Source: RGIG8700 sp045535635 (GTDB taxonomy: Bacteria > Bacillota > Clostridia > RGIG6154). From it: a stretch of 5,481 bases of DNA. Numbering within the stretch: the first letter of the stretch is position 1; every line of letters begins with the position of its first letter. Below are positions 1 through 5,430 of this stretch, piece after piece. Where the stretch lies: the NCBI GenBank assembly GCA_045535635.1, contig JAZSLZ010000076.1, positions 1 to 5,481 on the forward strand. Reading direction: 5' to 3'. A program made the position numbers and the translations under genes. A model generated the notes under the pieces. It made no database searches, was not told the origin of the DNA, and saw nothing but the letters and a program-made list of their open reading frames with translations.

Positions 1-2
1 TT

Positions 3-1019
3 GAAGAAATGGGAACAAATCAGATTTCTGTAACCATAACACCAAGAGGCAGTAACAGAAGAATTGAAGTTGAGGATATGTATGAATATGCTCAGGAAAA
101 CCCTGATACCATTGCATATATTTCCCCAACGGTTACTATAAATGGCGTTTCTGTAAAATTCGGAACTGAAACTGCAGGAAGCTCTGTTACCGGAGTTGGC
201 GAAGATTATGGCGAAATTAAGGGCTATGATATGATGCAGGGCAGATTTCTGCAGTATATGGATATTGAAAGAAGACAGAAAAACTGCGTTGTAGGCTCGT
301 ATATTGCAAAAGAATATTTTGGAGGAAATGCCATAGGACAGACCTTTAAAATAAACGGAAATCAGTTCACTATAGTAGGTGTGCTTGAAGAACAGGCAGA
401 CAGCACTGAAGGCTCTGCAGATGATATGGTTTTAATTCCGTATACACTTAGCAGAAGTCTTTCAAGAATGGGAAGCGTTAACAGTTACACCGTTGCAGTT
501 GTGGATAGCAATACAATCGATGCAGTTGTTGAAGATATTAAAAACTTCCTGTTTGAAACTTTAGCAAACGAAAATTCCTACAGAGTTATTGCAATTGCAC
601 AGATTTTAGATATTTTAGATGACTTAACAGGTCAGCTTACAATGATACTTGTTGGTATTGCAGGAATTTCTTTACTTGTAGGCGGTATTGGTATTATGAA
701 CATAATGCTTGTTTCGGTTACAGAAAGAACAAGAGAAATAGGCATAAGAAAATCCATCGGTGCAAAAAGATGGGATATTATGAGTCAGTTCGTTGTAGAA
801 GCGGCAACAACCTCCGCCGTGGGCGGTGTTATTGGAATTATACTTGGAATAGCCGTCTCGGTGCTTGTGTGCAACCTTATGGGAATACCACCTGCAATTT
901 CACCTGTTTCGGTTATAGTTGCATTTTCTGTTTCGGCAGGAATTGGAATTTTGTTTGGGTATATGCCTGCAAACAAGGCGGCGAAGCTAAACCCAATCGA
1001 AGCACTTCGCTACGACTAA
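3..1019 (+). CDS. ABC transporter permease, MacB/FtsX family (5'-partial)
   Basis: This is the C-terminal part of a membrane permease of a MacB/YknZ-like ABC exporter; the reading frame is already open at base 3, so the start and first membrane helix lie upstream. Counting from the first Met (base 9), residues 1-200 are a soluble extracytoplasmic MacB_PCD-type domain, with typical elements such as GRFLQ near 78-82 and TIVGVLEE near 121-128. Residues about 209-233, 268-290 and 299-320 are three hydrophobic helices. The stretch after the first, with GGIGIMNIML followed by SVTERTREIGIRKSIGAK (225-253), is the hallmark FtsX-domain motif. The protein ends with the family-typical NPIEALRYD. Such permeases work with a separate ATPase and usually a membrane-fusion protein, expected upstream. 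The family exports peptides, macrolides or lipids, or acts by mechanotransmission; the substrate cannot be read from this sequence. The next gene starts 14 bases downstream, implying co-transcription. Confidence 0.93.
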   Translation, partial: EEMGTNQISVTITPRGSNRRIEVEDMYEYAQENPDTIAYISPTVTINGVSVKFGTETAGSSVTGVGEDYGEIKGYDMMQGRFLQYMDIERRQKNCVVGSYIAKEYFGGNAIGQTFKINGNQFTIVGVLEEQADSTEGSADDMVLIPYTLSRSLSRMGSVNSYTVAVVDSNTIDAVVEDIKNFLFETLANENSYRVIAIAQILDILDDLTGQLTMILVGIAGISLLVGGIGIMNIMLVSVTERTREIGIRKSIGAKRWDIMSQFVVEAATTSAVGGVIGIILGIAVSVLVCNLMGIPPAISPVSVIVAFSVSAGIGILFGYMPANKAAKLNPIEALRYD

Positions 1020-1033
1020 AGAAAGGAAAAAAT

Positions 1034-2905
1034 ATGAAAAAATTAATTTCTATTATAATCGCATTTGTCATTGCTTTATCTTGCTTTTCAGCAACGGCAA
1101 TGACTGCATCACAGGTACAGATAGAGTCTTTAATGAAAGCTTTATCAATTATGAACGGTGACGAAAACGGAAATCTTAACCTTTCTGATTCTGTAACAAG
1201 AGCAGAATTTTCAAAGGTTGCAGTTGCCTCTTCTTCGCACAGAAGTGATGTTTCTTCACACTCAAGAATTTCGCCTTTTTCAGATGTTCCATATACATAC
1301 TGGGGTGCAACATATATAAGAACTGCCGCAGATTACGGACTTGTTAAAGGCTATGAGGATTCAAGCTTCAAACCTGAAAACACAGTTCTTCTTGAAGAGG
1401 GCGTAACAGTTGCATTAAAGCTTTTAGGCTATGCAGACAGTGATTTTACCGCTATCTGGCCTGCAGGACAGATGAATAAAGCAAAAGAACTGAAAATGCT
1501 TGATAATTTAAGTAACAAAGCACAAGGTTCAAGAATGTCAAGACATGATGTTATGTATCTTATATACAACACATTGAACACACCAATGAAAAATTCAGGG
1601 CAGAAGCTTATAGAGGCAGTGTTTGGTTACACTCTTGCAACAAGCGGTGATATTGAAGATGTTGTTATGGATAACGCAGAAATAGAGGGTCCTGTTACAA
1701 TAAACAATATAAACATAAACACAATTAAAAATGCAGTTTCTTATTCTGCAAAATATTACAGAAACCATAAATCTGCATCGGCATCAGATATGGCTATAAA
1801 CGATGTTGTGTACTATTCCAAAAAGCTTGATACAGTGTGGATGTATTCAGACAAAATTTTAGGTGTTTATGAAAAAGCAACACCAAGCAAAGAGAATTTA
1901 ACATCTGTAACTGTTTCAGGTGTAAGCTATAACATAGAAACAAACGAAGCTTTCTCAAAACTTGCAACAGGCGGAGAATTTGAGTATGGAGACAGCGTTC
2001 TTCTCCTTCTGGGCAAAAACGGAGAGGTTGCAGATGTGCTTTCAGCAAAATCCCAGACAACAACCCTTTACGGATATGTAACAGGCACAGGAACAAAGTT
2101 TTATGAGTATTCCACAGGTGAAAAATATTCTTCCTATTATGTTTCTGTTATGACTGCAGACGGCGTAACCTATGAGTACAAAACACAAAAGGACTATAAA
2201 GCACAACTTTCATCAATTAGTAAAGTGCAGATAAAGGACGGCTATGCAACACTTACAAAGGTTACAAGCAACGGATTTGAGGGAGAAGTTTCTGCAGAAG
2301 ATTATAAGATTGGCTCTCAGAAGCTTTCTGCCAATGTTAAATTTCTTGATGTTATGGTAACAGATAAAGAAAAAACACCTTTTGCCAAGCAGATTTATAT
2401 TTCAAGACTTGACGGTCTTGAAATAAACAAAGGAGATATATTATACTACACAACAGATAACAATGGAAATGTTGAAAATATTTTCCTTAATGATGTAACA
2501 GGCGATGGTTATTCTTATGGTGTTGTAACAGATGTTGTCGTAAACAAAAATTACATAACATCTTTTGTTCTTGATGTTAATGGTCAGCAAATGACATTAA
2601 ACGGAAAATACAAGTCTTCCCTTGGAAAAGGTTCTGTAGTAAAGATTATTACAGGCTCAAAGGGTGTTGAAAGCATAAGCGGTCTTATTGAAATTAAAAA
2701 TACCATAACTGATATTGACTATGTATATGTTTATGCAGGAGGTAAAAAATATTCAATTTCCGAAGATGTTGCAGTATATCAAAAGAACGGTGAAAACTAC
2801 ACACTTATAAAATTCTCCGATATTATGGGATTAAACGGAAAAAATATTCACGCCTATATGAGCAATTCCTCGCTTGATAAAGTAAGGGTAATTATAACAG
2901 AATAA
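1034..2905 (+). CDS. SLH-domain cell-surface protein, 623 aa
   Basis: This is a secreted protein predicted to bind non-covalently to secondary cell-wall polymer through SLH domains. The ATG at 1034 is chosen because AAAGGA lies 6 bases upstream and because it opens a clear signal peptide (KK, hydrophobic core 4-18, AxA at 20-22). The same frame stays open upstream, but there it only shadows the permease gene. SLH1 is about 24-66 with an intact TRAE (55-58). SLH2 is about 80-133 (FSDVP, W90, GLVKGY, SFKPEN), but its TRAE position reads LEEG. SLH3 is about 137-185 with SRHD (169-172). Residues from about 200 to the end are rich in beta-strand-like alternating Val/Tyr/Thr patterns, with blocks such as DVVYYSKKLDTVW and GDSVLLLLGKNGEVADVL. 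Similar blocks occur in other clostridial SLH proteins, but I cannot assign them an enzymatic function. I see no catalytic motif. Its place behind the permease suggests an envelope role linked to that transporter, which is inference. Confidence 0.9.
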   Translation: MKKLISIIIAFVIALSCFSATAMTASQVQIESLMKALSIMNGDENGNLNLSDSVTRAEFSKVAVASSSHRSDVSSHSRISPFSDVPYTYWGATYIRTAADYGLVKGYEDSSFKPENTVLLEEGVTVALKLLGYADSDFTAIWPAGQMNKAKELKMLDNLSNKAQGSRMSRHDVMYLIYNTLNTPMKNSGQKLIEAVFGYTLATSGDIEDVVMDNAEIEGPVTINNININTIKNAVSYSAKYYRNHKSASASDMAINDVVYYSKKLDTVWMYSDKILGVYEKATPSKENLTSVTVSGVSYNIETNEAFSKLATGGEFEYGDSVLLLLGKNGEVADVLSAKSQTTTLYGYVTGTGTKFYEYSTGEKYSSYYVSVMTADGVTYEYKTQKDYKAQLSSISKVQIKDGYATLTKVTSNGFEGEVSAEDYKIGSQKLSANVKFLDVMVTDKEKTPFAKQIYISRLDGLEINKGDILYYTTDNNGNVENIFLNDVTGDGYSYGVVTDVVVNKNYITSFVLDVNGQQMTLNGKYKSSLGKGSVVKIITGSKGVESISGLIEIKNTITDIDYVYVYAGGKKYSISEDVAVYQKNGENYTLIKFSDIMGLNGKNIHAYMSNSSLDKVRVIITE

Positions 2906-2928
2906 TTGATTTTACATTTCACAAAATA
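2899..2928 (+). promoter_or_regulatory. Candidate forespore (sigma-G/sigma-F) promoter for gpr-spoIIP
   Basis: AGAATA (2899-2904) resembles the -35 element of forespore sigma factors (GHATR, TGMATA). It is followed by a 17-base spacer and CAAAATA (2922-2928), which differs from the sigma-G -10 consensus CATNHTA at one position. The same -10 partly fits sigma-F but lacks its GG. Gpr genes are known sigma-F/sigma-G targets, which supports the reading. The -35 overlaps the stop codon of the SLH gene. The predicted start near 2935 falls in the loop of the terminator, so a gpr transcript would not contain the complete hairpin. The sites were found by eye. Confidence 0.5.
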
Positions 2929-2955
2929 GTAACGCAGATGCGTTGCTATTTTTTT
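2923..2955 (+). terminator. Intrinsic terminator after the SLH gene
   Basis: TAGTAACGC (2927-2935) pairs with GCGTTGCTA (2940-2948) around the loop AGAT, giving nine pairs including one G-U. It is followed by seven T (2949-2955) and preceded by four A. It should end the permease-SLH transcript 18 bases after the SLH stop codon. The A and T tracts on both sides could also make it work for antisense transcription. Confidence 0.85.
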
Positions 2956-2972
2956 ATGAAAAGAGGAAAAGT

Positions 2973-3845
2973 ATGCTTAATTCAGATTTAGCCCTTGAGG
3001 CAAAGGAAATGTATGAAGAAGATGCAGGAGAAGTAACTGAAATAGACGGTGTTAAAGCCATTGTTACAAAAGACGGCGATATTACAGTAACAAAAGTCGA
3101 AATATTAAATGAAAATGGTGAAAAAACACTTGGCAAAGCAAAAGGAACATATATTACCATAGAATTTGAAAACTTTGATTTAAAAAATATTTCCTGCTGC
3201 GTAAAAAAGCAGATACTATCGCTTGTAAAAAATGAAAAACGCCTTGCTGTGGCAGGACTTGGAAATGCACTGATAACCCCTGATGCAATAGGTCCTATAA
3301 CAGTTGATAATCTTATTGTAACCAGACATATCCTGAAGTATCACAAAGGTAAATTTGATGATTTGTTCGGCTCTGTTTCGGCTATAAAAACTGATGTTAT
3401 GTCTAAAACAGGAGCGGAAAGTCTTGATATTATAAAAGGGTTCGTAAATGAAACAAGCTGTGACCTTTTAATTGCTGTAGATGCATTAAAGGCAAGAGAA
3501 ATAAAAAGACTTGCAAAAACTATACAAATTACCGATACAGGTATTTGCCCGGGTTCAGGCGTGGGAAATCACCGTAAGGAAATCAGCAAAAATACTTTAT
3601 CTATTCCTGTTATAGCAATAGGTGTTCCTATGGTTGTTGATACAAAAACAGTTGTTTACGATTTTCTTCCCGAAGAAAACAAAAACCAGCTTTTTGAAAA
3701 AATTAAAGATAAAATAACACCTATGATTGTAGCACCAAAAGAAGCGGACGAACTTGTGCGAAAGCTGGGGATAACTGTTGCATACGGTATAAATCTTGCT
3801 TTCCATAATATGGATTTTGAGGATATTCAAGGTTATACAGAGTAA
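2973..3845 (+). CDS. gpr: Germination protease Gpr, 290 aa
   Basis: Gpr is the forespore aspartic-type endopeptidase (family A25) that degrades small acid-soluble spore proteins when a spore germinates, freeing DNA and supplying amino acids. The family signatures are all present: SDLALEA at 4-10, GLGN..ITPDAIGP (95-108), VSAI..DVMSKTGAES (135-150), LIAVDALKAREIKR (166-179), TIQITDTGICPGSGVGN (183-199) and PVIAIGVPMVVD (212-223). Asp104 and Asp170 line up with the two catalytic aspartates of the Bacillus enzyme and have the same 66-residue spacing. ATG 2973 is preferred because GAGG (2963-2966) lies 6 bases upstream. The protein is shorter than the roughly 370-residue Bacillus enzyme, mainly through a shorter propeptide and a missing segment near residues 230-250. 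If autoprocessing occurs between SD and LALEA, as I recall for Bacillus, the propeptide is only five residues. It is followed by spoIIP 36 bases downstream, the usual gene order. Confidence 0.97.
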   Translation: MLNSDLALEAKEMYEEDAGEVTEIDGVKAIVTKDGDITVTKVEILNENGEKTLGKAKGTYITIEFENFDLKNISCCVKKQILSLVKNEKRLAVAGLGNALITPDAIGPITVDNLIVTRHILKYHKGKFDDLFGSVSAIKTDVMSKTGAESLDIIKGFVNETSCDLLIAVDALKAREIKRLAKTIQITDTGICPGSGVGNHRKEISKNTLSIPVIAIGVPMVVDTKTVVYDFLPEENKNQLFEKIKDKITPMIVAPKEADELVRKLGITVAYGINLAFHNMDFEDIQGYTE

Positions 3846-3861
3846 CTTTTAATCATATACT
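3833..3861 (+). promoter_or_regulatory. Possible mother-cell (sigma-E) promoter before spoIIP
   Basis: CATATACT (3854-3861) matches seven of eight positions of the sigma-E -10 element CATACAMT. A weak -35-like TTATACA (3833-3839) lies 14 bases upstream, at the very end of gpr. SpoIIP is expressed in the mother cell in Bacillus, so an internal sigma-E promoter would make sense. Against it, the -35 is poor, and a start 7 or more bases after the -10 would leave little or none of the ribosome binding site at 3868. Confidence 0.25.
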
Positions 3862-3867
3862 TTGGAC

Positions 3868-3874
3868 AAGGAGG
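3868..3874 (+). promoter_or_regulatory. Ribosome binding site of spoIIP
   Basis: AAGGAGG is a full-strength Shine-Dalgarno sequence. It lies 7 bases before ATG 3882 but only one base before the in-frame TTG at 3876, so it decides for the ATG start. Confidence 0.88.
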
Positions 3875-3881
3875 ATTGCAG

Positions 3882-4877
3882 ATGAAAACCAATATAAAAA
3901 AACTTTTATGGCTTATTCTTGTTTTAATTTATACCGTTTCTGTTTTCGTAAAGCCAAAAGCTTATGCAGATATTTTAAAGCCTGGAATTCCTTTAAGTCT
4001 TATGATGTATGATTTAAGCTATGCAGATAAAAGCTTCCCCCTGCTTCTTGCAGATTTTATTTATAATGTTTTCGGAGAACAAAGAACTTCTGTTTTCAAT
4101 GCCTACACACCTGAAGAGGCGGAAAAACTTCACAGTATAAACACTCAGGAAAAGCAGATAATTAACGGTGGTAACACCTCTTATAACAAAATTTCAATAT
4201 CAAATACCACAGATAAAAAAATAGATATAAAAAATCTTATGCAGGACTATTCTTTGATTTCAGACAGAAAAAATTTTAAAATATTAATACTTCATTCCCA
4301 CGGCACCGAAGCATACGAAAATTCCCCTGAAGCAAGAGAAGAGAACTTTGAAAAAAATGTTGTAGGTGTGGGAACGCATCTTGAAAAAGAGTTAAAAAAA
4401 TACGGTTTTAATGTTCTTCACGATGTGAAAATGCACGATAAAGAGGATTATAACAAATCCTATGTTAATTCCCTGGGAACGGCAAAGTGGTACCTTGAAA
4501 ATTATGATGATATTGGCATAATAATAGACCTTCACCGTGATGCAATAGAAAACGAAAAAGGCGAAAGAATAAAGCTAACCTACGATACAGGTCAGGAAAA
4601 AGCGGCTCAGCTTATGATGGTCGTAGGAAGCAACGGCGGAGGTCTTACTCATGATAATTATCTTGAGAATTTAAAATTTGCCATAGCACTTCAACAGGAA
4701 GGTCAGGATATGTTTGAAGGTTTGTTAAGGCCTGTAAATTTCAGGGACGAAAGATTTAATCAGCATCTTCATAAAAACTACATAATCCTTGAGGTAGGCA
4801 CTCACGGAAATACAATTAAGGAGGCAAAAGTAAGCTGTGAGCTTTTTGCTCAGATATTAAATAATGCCATAAAGTAA
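3882..4877 (+). CDS. spoIIP: Stage II sporulation protein P (SpoIIP), 331 aa
   Basis: SpoIIP is the peptidoglycan amidase and endopeptidase of the SpoIID-SpoIIM-SpoIIP engulfment complex. It acts outside the membrane between mother cell and forespore, cutting stem peptides so that SpoIID can degrade the denuded glycan. Residues 8-23 form a hydrophobic membrane anchor after a lysine-rich start; an AYA motif at 27-29 leaves signal-peptide cleavage possible. Residues about 30-130 are a variable linker region. The catalytic domain spans about 131-331 with the family motifs ILHSHGTEAY (136-145), IDLHRDAI (215-222) and ILEVGTHGNT (302-311). Conserved metal-site or catalytic candidates are His138, His140, Glu143, His218 and Glu304. 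It is shorter than the roughly 400-residue Bacillus protein, mostly in the N-terminal linker. No terminator is visible between gpr and this gene, so co-transcription from the gpr promoter is expected. Forespore expression of spoIIP has, as I recall, been reported in Clostridioides difficile. Confidence 0.97.
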   Translation: MKTNIKKLLWLILVLIYTVSVFVKPKAYADILKPGIPLSLMMYDLSYADKSFPLLLADFIYNVFGEQRTSVFNAYTPEEAEKLHSINTQEKQIINGGNTSYNKISISNTTDKKIDIKNLMQDYSLISDRKNFKILILHSHGTEAYENSPEAREENFEKNVVGVGTHLEKELKKYGFNVLHDVKMHDKEDYNKSYVNSLGTAKWYLENYDDIGIIIDLHRDAIENEKGERIKLTYDTGQEKAAQLMMVVGSNGGGLTHDNYLENLKFAIALQQEGQDMFEGLLRPVNFRDERFNQHLHKNYIILEVGTHGNTIKEAKVSCELFAQILNNAIK

Positions 4878-4896
4878 AAAAGGAGTAAAGGGACTT

Positions 4897-5049
4897 ATGA
4901 AATGTTGCTTAAAAATAATAGCTATGCTTGGAATTCTTGCAGGAGGAATCTTGCTTGTTGACTATAAAACAAATATATTAATGCAGGGCAAAGATGTTGG
5001 AATAGCCGAGAAAATAACCACACAAATACAAAAAGTTATAAAAAAATAA
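4897..5049 (+). CDS. Small single-pass membrane protein, 50 aa
   Basis: This short gene starts at ATG 4897, 19 bases after the spoIIP stop codon. AAGGAG ends at 4885, a rather long 11 bases before the ATG, and a second weaker purine run (AAAGGGA, 4887-4893) is closer. The product has a basic start with two cysteines (MKCC), a hydrophobic segment at about 5-21 and a charged C-terminal tail (residues 22-50) ending in KVIKK. That predicts one membrane helix. I do not recognise the family from sequence. In Bacillus, spoIIP is followed by yqxA, which encodes a small membrane protein (DUF3679), so this may be a shortened positional counterpart. That rests on gene order and topology, not on similarity. 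It is probably co-expressed with gpr and spoIIP during sporulation. No terminator is seen between it and the tRNA promoter. Confidence 0.72.
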   Translation: MKCCLKIIAMLGILAGGILLVDYKTNILMQGKDVGIAEKITTQIQKVIKK

Positions 5050-5068
5050 AGAAAAATTAAAAAATCAG

Positions 5069-5097
5069 TTGACAAAACAATAAAACGGTGTTAAAAT
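5069..5097 (+). promoter_or_regulatory. Housekeeping (sigma-A) promoter of the tRNA-Leu transcript
   Basis: A perfect -35 TTGACA (5069-5074) is separated by exactly 17 bases from TAAAAT (5092-5097), one base from the ideal -10. Transcription would begin near 5104, about 190 bases before the mature tRNA. That is a long leader for a single tRNA, and it includes the partial tRNA copy and the structured spacer. Confidence 0.85.
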
Positions 5098-5131
5098 ACT
5101 TTTGTTGTCCACCAAAAGGCAATGAAAAAAT

Positions 5132-5153
5132 GCGGAAGTGGTGGAATTGGTAG
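5132..5153 (+). repeat. Exact 22-base copy of the tRNA-Leu 5' end
   Basis: Bases 5132-5153 are identical to the first 22 bases of the tRNA at 5296-5317 (acceptor strand GCGGAAG through GGTAG of the D loop), 164 bases apart in the same orientation. Identity stops sharply on both sides. No 3' acceptor strand CTTCCGC, anticodon arm or T arm follows, so this is a fragment and not a functional tRNA. It lies downstream of the promoter and should be transcribed. Confidence 0.95.
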
Positions 5154-5295
5154 TTTGTGCCGAAGCGCTGCCTGTGGCAGATACAGCGAGGCTCAAAGGC
5201 GTCAGCGGTCGTTTTTTACAAGCGATAGCTTAGGGAAAAAACGGGCACCGCAAGAGTCAACGCGTAACTATCAAAAAAGCAACAAAGTTAAACAC
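5154..5295 (+). other. Structured spacer between tRNA fragment and tRNA-Leu
   Basis: These 142 bases hold no credible gene but several inverted repeats. CTGCC (5168-5172) and GGCAG (5176-5180) form a hairpin with loop TGT. CGTTTTTT (5210-5217) pairs with AAAAAACG (5236-5243), enclosing AAGC-GATA-GCTT (5220-5231). GTGCC (5157-5161) can pair with GGCAC (5244-5248) and would close over both. CGCTG (5166-5170) can alternatively pair with CAGCG at 5184-5188 or 5203-5207. It is visibly richer in GC than the flanking intergenic DNA, which fits an origin different from its surroundings. It matches no RNA family I know. It may be a dispersed repeat, an insertion remnant or a leader RNA. Confidence 0.55.
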
Positions 5296-5382
5296 GCGGA
5301 AGTGGTGGAATTGGTAGACACGCTACTTTGAGGGGGTAGTGGTCTTAAGACCGTGCGGGTTCAAGTCCCGCCTTCCGCACCA
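5296..5382 (+). tRNA. tRNA-Leu, anticodon GAG
   Basis: This is a complete class II tRNA of 87 bases including the encoded CCA. The acceptor stem GCGGAAG (5296-5302) pairs fully with CTTCCGC (5372-5378), followed by discriminator A5379 and CCA (5380-5382). The D arm contains the leucine-type sequence GGAATTGGTAGACAC. The anticodon stem CTACT (5323-5327) and GGTAG (5335-5339) holds the loop TTGAGGG with anticodon GAG at 5330-5332, reading codons CUC and CUU. The long variable arm GGTC-TTAA-GACC (5341-5352) is typical of leucine tRNAs. The T arm GCGGG-TTCAAGT-CCCGC spans 5355-5371. All stems are intact, so the gene should be functional. Confidence 0.98.
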
Positions 5383-5421
5383 GAAAAAAGCACACATCTT
5401 TTGATGTGTGTTTTTTTCTGG
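5380..5421 (+). terminator. Terminator of tRNA-Leu, probably bidirectional
   Basis: CACACATC (5391-5398) pairs perfectly with GATGTGTG (5403-5410) around a TTTT loop, followed by seven T (5411-5417). The symmetry continues outward: CCAG plus six A (5380-5389) pairs with the T run and CTGG (5418-5421), so each arm is 19 bases with one G-U pair. The outer arm includes the CCA end of the tRNA. The A run on one side and T run on the other would let it stop transcripts from either direction. Confidence 0.92.
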
Positions 5422-5430
5422 TTATTTTTA

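Noticed and set aside
785..976. Minus-strand open frame
   Set aside because: It lies opposite the conserved FtsX domain, has no ribosome binding site and encodes no recognisable protein.
770..1033. Upstream extension of the SLH protein to ATG 770
   Set aside because: It overlaps the permease gene by 250 bases in another frame, has no surface-protein features, and would bury the signal peptide that begins at 1034.
1794..2096. Minus-strand frame of 100 codons inside the SLH gene
   Set aside because: Leucine-rich shadow of the coding strand with no ribosome binding site; the plus-strand gene is well supported.
2954..3830. Two minus-strand frames opposite gpr (2954-3160 and 3597-3830)
   Set aside because: Both are shadows of conserved Gpr coding sequence without start signals.
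5130..5153. Mini-frame MRKWWNW with three Trp codons before structured RNA, like an attenuator leader peptide
   Set aside because: The codons are simply the tRNA-Leu 5' sequence read in one frame. No tryptophan gene follows, and the hairpins do not form a terminator/antiterminator pair.
5236..5266. T-box-like element (GGGCACCGC resembling the conserved T-box antiterminator)
   Set aside because: The core TGG is missing, no specifier loop is evident, and the downstream gene is a tRNA rather than an aminoacyl-tRNA synthetase or amino-acid gene.
5122..5331. A 69-codon open frame from ATG 5122
   Set aside because: It runs through the tRNA copy, the inverted-repeat spacer and into the real tRNA. 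Its last residues (AEVVELVDTLL) are the familiar false translation of a tRNA-Leu gene, and the only purine run before it is 2 bases from the ATG.
5132..5382. tRNA-Leu interrupted by a group I intron
   Set aside because: The tRNA at 5296-5382 is complete, the upstream copy breaks in the D loop rather than the anticodon loop, and 142 bases without core motifs is too short for an intron.
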